Positions 1-5,621 of a stretch of DNA of 9,578 nt are shown one piece after another (the first letter of the stretch is position 1; each line of letters opens with the position of its first letter). The stretch comes from Deltaproteobacteria bacterium RBG_16_44_11 (GTDB lineage: Bacteria; Desulfobacterota; Syntrophia; Syntrophales; Smithellaceae). The notes below the pieces were generated by a model, which had not been told where the DNA came from, ran no database searches, and was given only the letters and a program-made list of their open reading frames with translations. Both the position numbers and the translations under genes were made by a program. The stretch lies in assembly GCA_001797845.1 (NCBI GenBank), contig MGQN01000037.1:43659-53236 (forward strand). The letters are read 5' to 3'.

Positions 1-131
1 GTATTCCCCGTATGTGGAAGAAGCGGCGCGATATCCAGAGAAACCGTAGCGCTTCCATAGGTAAAATTTGGCAGGTGCTGGATAAAAGCTTTTTACCTCG
101 CTTATCACAACTCCGGCCGAGGTGGTTATAA
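1..131 (+). CDS. C-terminal end of a probable glycosyltransferase (5' end outside window)
   Basis: A reading frame enters from the left edge, is open from position 3, and stops at TAA 129-131, directly before the next ATG at 132. The visible 42 residues are very basic (MWKKRRDIQRNR is an example) and end in a leucine- and arginine-rich tail. Many family 2 glycosyltransferases end with a basic 'KRR.IQ..R' segment after their catalytic domain, so this is probably such an enzyme, in line with the glycosyltransferase that follows without any gap. No catalytic motif lies in the window, so the family is an inference from the tail and the context. The other two forward frames stop within the first 60 bases. 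Confidence 0.5.
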   Translation, partial: IPRMWKKRRDIQRNRSASIGKIWQVLDKSFLPRLSQLRPRWL

Positions 132-1028
132 ATGCCGAGCATATCCGCCATCATTATCAACTACAACGCCGGTCTTATATTAAATGAGGCTGTAAATTCG
201 CTGTTATGCTCGGCGGTTATTGCCAAAGTGCTCGTAGTTGATAACGGCTCCGTGGATCATAGCATGGATGAAATGGAACACCTTGCTGATTCGCAATCAC
301 GGCTTATAAACATTTATAATAAAGCAAATCTTGGTTTTGCCGCGGCCTGCAATATCGCTATCGCCGCGGCCGGAGAAAATGATTATCTGCTTTTTCTTAA
401 TCCGGACTGTCTTATTGATAAAGAAGCCCTGGAAACGTTATTGTCCTGCATGAAATCATCACCTCAACTGGGAATGGCCGGACCATTAATTCTCAACCCG
501 GATGGAACTGAGCAAGCAGGGGGGCGACGTGCCGTACCGACACCATGGAGAGCTTTCGTTCGAATCTTCGGCCTGTCCAGACTTCGTGAACGCTATCCCC
601 GCCTCTTCTCTGATTTCCTGCTGAATGAGCAGCCTCTCCCGGACGGCCCCACTGAGGTAGAAGCTATTTCCGGCGCCTGCATGCTGGTAAGACGCGATGC
701 GCTATTGGATGTTGGCCCCATGGATGAGGGTTATTTCATGCACTGTGAAGATCTGGACTGGTGTATGCGTTTTCATCAGAGAGGCTGGAAAGTGATCTTT
801 GTGCCTGAGGCGCGCGTGGTTCACCATCTGGGCTCGTGCAGCCACAGCCGGCCTATTTTTGTGGAGTGGCATAAGCATAAAGGGATGATGCGTTTCTACC
901 GAAAATTTTTTCGCCATCAGTATCCAGGAATTTTATTATGGATTATCGGAGCCGGCGTGTGGCTAAGATTTAGCATGATGGCCATCTATCATACTTTGCA
1001 AAAAATAAAGCAAAGGCTGAAAATATGA
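132..1028 (+). CDS. Family 2 glycosyltransferase, rhamnosyltransferase (WbbL)-like
   Basis: This 298-residue protein is a GT-A fold, family 2 glycosyltransferase that probably adds a sugar (in related proteins often rhamnose from dTDP-rhamnose) to a surface polysaccharide at the inner face of the membrane. The N-terminal nucleotide-binding strand is SAIIINYN (residues 5-12), followed by VLVVDNGS (33-40) and NLGFAAACN (66-74). LNPDC (89-93) sits where the metal-binding DxD-type motif is expected. The acceptor-side GAC.L.RR and the catalytic-base region HCEDLDW (E206, D207) are intact. A hydrophobic stretch at about 265-287 followed by a basic tail suggests membrane attachment. The ATG has a GAGG ribosome site at 119-122. 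The end overlaps the next gene as ATGA, indicating translational coupling. The family is certain in practice; the sugar donor and acceptor are not known. Confidence 0.9.
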   Translation: MPSISAIIINYNAGLILNEAVNSLLCSAVIAKVLVVDNGSVDHSMDEMEHLADSQSRLINIYNKANLGFAAACNIAIAAAGENDYLLFLNPDCLIDKEALETLLSCMKSSPQLGMAGPLILNPDGTEQAGGRRAVPTPWRAFVRIFGLSRLRERYPRLFSDFLLNEQPLPDGPTEVEAISGACMLVRRDALLDVGPMDEGYFMHCEDLDWCMRFHQRGWKVIFVPEARVVHHLGSCSHSRPIFVEWHKHKGMMRFYRKFFRHQYPGILLWIIGAGVWLRFSMMAIYHTLQKIKQRLKI

Positions 1029-1885
1029 CCGCTTTTACAGGGCGTGTAGGAGTTATCGGTGCAACCAGTCTGACCGGAGAATGCCTGCTGCCATTGCTTG
1101 TGGAGGCGGGATGGGATGTTGCGGCTTTTACGCGCCGGACGATACTGGCGCGGCAGCTACCGGCAAGCCAAGGTGTTGTCTGGCACCATCTTACTATAAG
1201 ACATTCTCATGATGTAGAGCCGATAACGAAATGGATTTGCCTGGCGCCAATCTGGGTTTTGCCGGAGTACCTTTCGCTATTTTTACATTACGGAGTCAAA
1301 CATATCGTGGCTCTCTCATCGACAAGCCGCTTTACTAAAGGTTCATCTTCGGATACTGCTGAAAAGCAACTGGCAGCAAAGCTTGCAGAAGGTGAGCAGC
1401 TTTTTATTGACTGGGCGGAAAAAAATCAAGTGATCTGGACAATTTTACGGCCGACGCTTATTTACGGCCTGGGGCGTGATAAAAATATCAGTGTGATTGC
1501 ACGCTTTATTAAGCGTTTTTCCTTTTTCCCGTTGCTGGGAGAAGCACGGGGGCTGCGGCAGCCGGTACATGCGCAAGATGCGGCATTGTGTTGTAGGACC
1601 GCGCTGAGCGCAGAGAAGGCTTCCAATCGCGCCTATAATATTTCCGGCGGGGAAATACTTACCTATCGGGAAATGGTCGGTCGTGTTTTTTCGGCAATCG
1701 GCAAGAAACCGCGCTTTGTAACTTTCCCGCTATGGCTCTTCCGCCTGGCAGTGTTTTTCTTGCGCCTGATTCCTCCTTTTAAGCATTGGTCGGCTGCTAT
1801 GGCTGAAAGGATGAATTCGGATATTGTCTTCGATCATCAAGATGCAAGCCGAGACCTGGATTTTTCCCCGCGTCCTTTCAGTTGA
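1025..1885 (+). CDS. NAD(P)-binding extended-SDR / epimerase-dehydratase-like protein, 3' end frameshifted
   Basis: The 286-residue product has a Rossmann nucleotide-binding start, VGVIGATSLTG (residues 8-18), and the LRPTLIYG motif (141-148) typical of extended SDR proteins of the NAD-dependent epimerase/dehydratase group. It therefore probably acts on a nucleotide sugar or a related substrate. The usual catalytic YxxxK is not visible: after the SST motif (98-100) the region reads SRFTKGSSSDTAEKQLAAK with no tyrosine, so it belongs to the atypical group and may not be a classical epimerase. The start is set by the ATGA overlap with the upstream glycosyltransferase and by AAAGG at 1012-1016. 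The frame stops just after the family-like ending LDFSPRPF, while a further tail reads on in the -1 frame to 1926 (separate entry). Substrate unknown. Confidence 0.82.
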   Translation: MTAFTGRVGVIGATSLTGECLLPLLVEAGWDVAAFTRRTILARQLPASQGVVWHHLTIRHSHDVEPITKWICLAPIWVLPEYLSLFLHYGVKHIVALSSTSRFTKGSSSDTAEKQLAAKLAEGEQLFIDWAEKNQVIWTILRPTLIYGLGRDKNISVIARFIKRFSFFPLLGEARGLRQPVHAQDAALCCRTALSAEKASNRAYNISGGEILTYREMVGRVFSAIGKKPRFVTFPLWLFRLAVFFLRLIPPFKHWSAAMAERMNSDIVFDHQDASRDLDFSPRPFS

Positions 1886-1926
1886 GTGAAAACGATCTGC
1901 CCGGCTTCTACCGCAAAGCGGTATAA
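1880..1926 (+). other. Out-of-frame C-terminal tail of the SDR gene (probable one-base deletion)
   Basis: Immediately after the F codon at 1877-1879 the gene's own frame gives S and then TGA. The -1 frame from 1882 reads LSENDLPGFYRKAV and stops at TAA 1924-1926. Restoring one base (for example TTCCAG in place of TTCAG) would give SPRPFQLSENDLPGFYRKAV, a natural-looking ending. It would also place the true stop 30 bases before the next gene. It is either a real recent frameshift or a sequencing or assembly error; only a few residues are affected, so the enzyme may still work. Confidence 0.6.
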
Positions 1927-1942
1927 AAACGATCTTTTGGAC

Positions 1943-1949
1943 AGGAAGG
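1943..1949 (+). promoter_or_regulatory. Ribosome binding site deciding a TTG start
   Basis: AGGAAGG lies 7 bases before TTG 1957-1959. There is no ATG or GTG in the same frame close by that would keep the first membrane segment, so this strong site supports TTG as the start of the TauE/SafE gene. Confidence 0.7.
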
Positions 1950-1956
1950 TGTTATA

Positions 1957-2712
1957 TTGTTTGAATCATTTTACTTAGTTGTTTTTGCGCTGGTCATGGA
2001 ATTTATCGACAGCGCGCTAGGCATGATGTATGGAACAGTGCTGTCGCCTCTCTTGATCTTGATGGGATATGATGTCAAAACGGTCGTACCCTCCATTTTG
2101 ATTTCTCAAGCCATCGGAGGTTTTATCGCCTCCTGGCGGCATCATCGGCTGAAAAACGCTAATTTTCAATCCGGCACAACGGATTATCGTGTGTCAACAA
2201 CCATTATTTGGTTTGGTGTTTTCGCCTGTCTAATTGGAGTTTTCATTTCGGTTTCGATATCACCAAAAATTCTTAATACGTATATTGCCGTGCTGGTTAT
2301 TGTTATTGGTATAATGATATTATTAAACAAGTCATTAATTATGACAGCAAAAAAAATATACTTTCTCGGTTTTTTGAGTGCTTTCAACAAGGCATTGTCC
2401 GGAGGAGGGTTTGGACCCCTTGTTGCCGGCGGACAACTGGTTTTCAAAGACCGCAATGAAAAAGGCGCTATCGGCTCCACAGATTTTGCCGAAGCGCCCA
2501 TTTGTTTGTTTAGTTTTTTTATCTGGGTTTTGTTAAAAGGTCTGCCGCCTTTGACATTAATGATGCCGTTGTGCGCAGGCGCGGTGGTGGGTGGTTTTTT
2601 TGGGCCAATGGCTTTGAGTAAAATTAAATCGAAAAAAGTATTAAAGATGAGCCTGGGTGTACTTGTATTGGTGGAAGGATTATGGGTTATCTACAAGGTT
2701 TGGATTCGATAA
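1957..2712 (+). CDS. TauE/SafE (TSUP) family membrane transporter, probably for a sulfur anion
   Basis: The 251-residue product is almost wholly hydrophobic, with about eight predicted membrane segments (roughly 4-24, 28-48, 82-100, 108-124, 134-150, 182-198, 203-221, 231-249). It has the two-half layout of the TSUP/DUF81 family. The first-half signature FIDSALGMMYG (16-26) and the matching second-half signature NKALSGGGFG (144-153) are clear. Family members export or import sulfite, sulfoacetate, sulfate and other anions. The gene lies 56 bases before cysD and reads the same way, so sulfate or sulfite transport linked to sulfate activation is the best guess. Its stop overlaps an ATG (TAATG, 2710-2714) that opens an 18-codon reading frame. 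The family is firm; the substrate and direction of transport are inferred from context. Confidence 0.88.
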   Translation: MFESFYLVVFALVMEFIDSALGMMYGTVLSPLLILMGYDVKTVVPSILISQAIGGFIASWRHHRLKNANFQSGTTDYRVSTTIIWFGVFACLIGVFISVSISPKILNTYIAVLVIVIGIMILLNKSLIMTAKKIYFLGFLSAFNKALSGGGFGPLVAGGQLVFKDRNEKGAIGSTDFAEAPICLFSFFIWVLLKGLPPLTLMMPLCAGAVVGGFFGPMALSKIKSKKVLKMSLGVLVLVEGLWVIYKVWIR

Positions 2713-2768
2713 TGGTTATACCCATCAGCATGGTTTTAATTGCCTATACTACCGGAGAAATCAGCTAG
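2712..2768 (+). CDS. Possible 18-codon leader peptide between the transporter gene and cysD (doubtful)
   Basis: An ATG overlapping the transporter stop (TAATG) opens a frame MVIPISMVLIAYTTGEIS that ends in TAG directly before the cysD ATG (2769). The arrangement would allow ribosomes to pass from the transporter to cysD by coupling. The peptide contains no cysteine or methionine run that would suggest sulfur-sensing attenuation, and the stretch also holds the cysD ribosome site (GGAG, 2754-2757). It may simply be spacer. Confidence 0.2.
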   Translation: MVIPISMVLIAYTTGEIS

Positions 2769-3695
2769 ATGAGTTCCTTCACCTTATCTTATTTGAAACA
2801 ACTGGAATCTGAATCCATTGATATTTTGCGCGAAGTTGCGGCAGAGTTTAAAAATCCGGTTATGCTTTATTCCGTCGGCAAGGATTCCAGCGTGATGGTA
2901 CGGCTGGCGCAAAAAGCATTTTACCCCGGCAAATTCCCTTTTCCTCTGATGCATATCGATACCGGCTACAAGTTTCCGGAAATGTACCAATTCCGGGACG
3001 AATTCTGCCGGAAGATTGACGCCACTTTGATCGTGGAGAGAAATGAACACTGGATTGCCGAAGGCTGTCATCCGCTCAATATAGGCGTCGATAAATGCTG
3101 CGGTTTTTTAAAGACAGGCGCGCTTCTAGACGCCCTGCATAAACACGGCTTTGATGCTGCCGTCGGCGGCGCGAGAAGAGAAGAGGAAAAATCACGCGCC
3201 AAGGAAAGAGTGTTTTCCCTGCGGGATTCGTTCGGTCAATGGGATCCGAAAAATCAGCGCCCTGAACTCTGGGATATATACAATGCGAGAATCAACGATG
3301 GGGAGTCCATGCGGATTTTCCCTTTGAGCAACTGGACGGAGCAGGATATCTGGGAATATATCAAGCTGGAACAGATTCCGGTCGTGCCGATTTATTTTGC
3401 GCGCAAACGGGATGTAATTATCCGTAACGGCATTCTCATCCCCCTGTCATCATGTTCGATAAATAATGATGAAACGCGAAAGAACCTTGCCGCCGAAAAA
3501 ACAAAAATAATGGTTTGCCGTTTCCGGAGTCTCGGCTGTATCCCCTGCACGGGCGCTATCGCGTCAACGGCAACAACCCACGATGAAATTATCGCGGAAG
3601 TCCGGGCGGCAAAAAAATCAGAGCGCGAAAATCGCGTTATCGATCTGACCAGCGACAGTTCCATGGAACAAAAAAAGAAGGAAGGATATTTTTAA
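2769..3695 (+). CDS. cysD: Sulfate adenylyltransferase subunit 2 (CysD)
   Basis: CysD is the catalytic, ATP-splitting subunit of ATP sulfurylase. With its GTPase partner CysN it turns sulfate and ATP into adenosine 5'-phosphosulfate (APS) and pyrophosphate in the cytoplasm. The 308 residues match the usual length. The PP-loop SVGKDSSV is at 35-42, HIDTGYKFPEM at 62-72, GGARREEEKSRAKER at 133-147, FGQWDPKNQRPELW follows, and the C-terminal LGCIPCTGAIAS (from residue 255) is where E. coli has GC.P.TGA. GGAG at 2754-2757 serves the ATG. The stop codon overlaps the start of cysNC (TAATG, 3693-3697), as expected for subunits made in equal amounts. The sequence is closest in style to CysD/NodP, not to the single-chain Sat enzyme of sulfate-respiring bacteria. 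Confidence 0.97.
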   Translation: MSSFTLSYLKQLESESIDILREVAAEFKNPVMLYSVGKDSSVMVRLAQKAFYPGKFPFPLMHIDTGYKFPEMYQFRDEFCRKIDATLIVERNEHWIAEGCHPLNIGVDKCCGFLKTGALLDALHKHGFDAAVGGARREEEKSRAKERVFSLRDSFGQWDPKNQRPELWDIYNARINDGESMRIFPLSNWTEQDIWEYIKLEQIPVVPIYFARKRDVIIRNGILIPLSSCSINNDETRKNLAAEKTKIMVCRFRSLGCIPCTGAIASTATTHDEIIAEVRAAKKSERENRVIDLTSDSSMEQKKKEGYF

Positions 3696-5596
3696 TGCAA
3701 ACCGGCGAAAAATCACTGCTGCGCTTTGTGACCACAGGCAGTGTTGACGACGGCAAGTCAACGCTGATCGGCAGGCTTTTATATGAGACAAGGTCGATTT
3801 ATGATGACCAGTATGCGGCGATTGAAAAGACGTCCAGAAAAAAGGGATTTAAAGAAGTGGAACTGGCCTATCTTCTGGACGGTTTGGCGGCGGAGCGGGA
3901 GCAGGGAATTACCATCGATGTGGCTTACCGCTATTTTGAAACGGCAAAAAGAAAGTTCATTATTACCGACTCGCCGGGGCACGTTCAATATACAAAGAAC
4001 ATGGTAACAGGCGCGTCTAAAGCGGATTGCGCCGTAATTCTCATCGATGCGCGCAACGGTGTTTTAACCCAGTCCAAAAGGCACGGTTTTCTTGTCTCGT
4101 TGTTACAAATCCCGCATCTGATTGTTGCCGTCAACAAAATGGATCTGGTCGATTACGCGCAGGATATTTTTTCCCGTATCGTAGAGGAATATGAAAATTT
4201 TTCACAAAAGCTTGATATACACGATATTGTTTTTATTCCCGTATCCGCACTGAAAGGTGATAATATTATCACAAAAAGTAAAAAAATGCCCTGGTACGAT
4301 GGAACAACTTTTCTTCACTGTCTGGAAAATCTCAATATTTCGGCAGATAGAAACCTTGTGGACTTCCGGTTTCCCGTCCAGTATGTAGTAAGAACGGACA
4401 CTAATTTTCGTGGTTTTGCCGGAAAAATTGTTTCGGGAACCATCAGCCCTTCCGAAGAGGTTGTTGCCCTGCCGTCCGGAAAAATAACCTCGATCAAATC
4501 CATCACAAGCTACGACGGCGAACTCACGGAAGCTTTCGCGCCGCAATCGGTCGTTCTTACTTTAAATGATGAAATCGATGTCAGTCGAGGAGACATGATT
4601 GTCCGTAAAAAAAATCTCCCGCTAATTGAAAATTCCCTCGTGGCAATAATTTGCTGGATGGATGAAGAGCCAATGACAGCAGGTGCATCTTACATCATGA
4701 AACACACGACGAGGTCTGTTCGGGCATCTATAAAAAATATTGTCTATAAAATCGACGTGAATACTCTGCACCGTCAACAGGTGGACATGTTTTCGCTCAA
4801 TGACATCGGTCGCGTGGAAATTACTCTTGCCGCGCCGGTGTTTTTTGACCCCTATAAAATCAATCATGCCACCGGCAGATTTATCTTGATTGATCCGCAA
4901 ACCAACAAAACCGTTGCCGCCGGCATGATTCGCGATGCCGCGCGACATGTTGAAGATTATGTCCCGTCCGAGCCGGATGAAGGTATAAAACATAAAAAAT
5001 CGCCGCATACAATCTGGCGCGATTTCAATATAGGGCTTCGCGACCGGGAAAAACAAAATACCCATAAGGCTTGTGTACTTTGGTTTACGGGATTTTCCGG
5101 CGCGGGCAAGTCCACTATAGCCATGGCTCTGGAGCGCAGATTATTTGATCGCGGCTGCCGGACAGCCTTGCTGGACGGCGATATTATCCGGCACGGCTTA
5201 TGTTCGGATCTGGCTTTTTCTCCGACAGATAGAAAAGAAAATATCCGCAGGGCCGGCGAAACGGCAAAATTGTTTTTTGAGCATGGCCACATTGTTTTTT
5301 GCACGTTTATTTCACCCTTTAAGGAAGATCGGGATTTTGTAAGAAATTTATTTCCGTCAGGTAGATTTGTGGAGATATACGTCCAATGCCGTATCGATGA
5401 ATGTAAAAAGCGTGATCCAAATGGATTGTACAAAAAAGCCCTGTCCGGCTCCATAAAAGATTTTACCGGCATAAATTCTCCTTATGAGACACCTGATAAT
5501 CCGGAAATGATTTTGGATACCCAAAGTATGACACCGGAAAAATGCGTTGACCTGATAGAAGATTTTCTCATCAGCAAGACGGTCATTCCACGTTAA
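3695..5596 (+). CDS. cysNC: Bifunctional sulfate adenylyltransferase subunit 1 / APS kinase (CysNC fusion)
   Basis: This 633-residue protein joins the GTPase subunit of ATP sulfurylase to APS kinase, so with CysD it makes PAPS from sulfate. The N-terminal EF-Tu-like GTPase shows G1 GSVDDGKS (15-22), the G2-region threonine in EQGITIDVAYR (69-79), G3 DSPGH (92-96), G4 NKMD (147-150) and G5 SALKG (184-188), followed by beta-barrel domains to about residue 430. A linker leads to the kinase, whose P-loop GFSGAGKST is at 466-474. LDGD (493-496), FSPTDRKENIRR (508-519), ISPFKEDR around S540 and a GLYKKA...FTGI...PYE segment follow, so both halves look active. GGAAGGA at 3680-3686 is a strong ribosome site 8 bases before the ATG. 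Such fusions occur in rhizobial NodQ and many proteobacteria. No cysH follows, which leaves the fate of the PAPS open. Confidence 0.97.
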   Translation: MQTGEKSLLRFVTTGSVDDGKSTLIGRLLYETRSIYDDQYAAIEKTSRKKGFKEVELAYLLDGLAAEREQGITIDVAYRYFETAKRKFIITDSPGHVQYTKNMVTGASKADCAVILIDARNGVLTQSKRHGFLVSLLQIPHLIVAVNKMDLVDYAQDIFSRIVEEYENFSQKLDIHDIVFIPVSALKGDNIITKSKKMPWYDGTTFLHCLENLNISADRNLVDFRFPVQYVVRTDTNFRGFAGKIVSGTISPSEEVVALPSGKITSIKSITSYDGELTEAFAPQSVVLTLNDEIDVSRGDMIVRKKNLPLIENSLVAIICWMDEEPMTAGASYIMKHTTRSVRASIKNIVYKIDVNTLHRQQVDMFSLNDIGRVEITLAAPVFFDPYKINHATGRFILIDPQTNKTVAAGMIRDAARHVEDYVPSEPDEGIKHKKSPHTIWRDFNIGLRDREKQNTHKACVLWFTGFSGAGKSTIAMALERRLFDRGCRTALLDGDIIRHGLCSDLAFSPTDRKENIRRAGETAKLFFEHGHIVFCTFISPFKEDRDFVRNLFPSGRFVEIYVQCRIDECKKRDPNGLYKKALSGSIKDFTGINSPYETPDNPEMILDTQSMTPEKCVDLIEDFLISKTVIPR

Positions 5597-5621
5597 AATA
5601 GTTAGAGTCCCATAGTACATT

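Noticed and set aside
1909..1923. Perfect short inverted repeat TACCGC-AAA-GCGGTA considered as a terminator after the SDR gene.
   Set aside because: No T-run follows, and the bases are explained as the codons of the frameshifted C-terminal tail (YRKAV).
1889..1935. Direct repeat AAAACGATCT at 1889-1898 and 1926-1935, considered as a target duplication or operator pair.
   Set aside because: Only ten bases long, the first copy lies in the old SDR coding tail, and nothing insertion-like lies between the copies.
4957..5472. Minus-strand frame of 171 codons inside cysNC.
   Set aside because: Antisense to the fully motif-supported APS kinase part; its composition is that of a reversed coding strand.
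2769..5596. Dissimilatory sulfate reduction locus.
   Set aside because: Sulfate-respiring bacteria use single-chain Sat with AprAB and DsrAB; the two-subunit CysD/CysN type with fused APS kinase points to PAPS production instead.
5540..5621. Possible promoter before the DUF2142 gene (TTGACC at about 5547, TAAAAT at 5594).
   Set aside because: The spacing between the two hexamers is far too long, and no better-spaced partner was seen for either.
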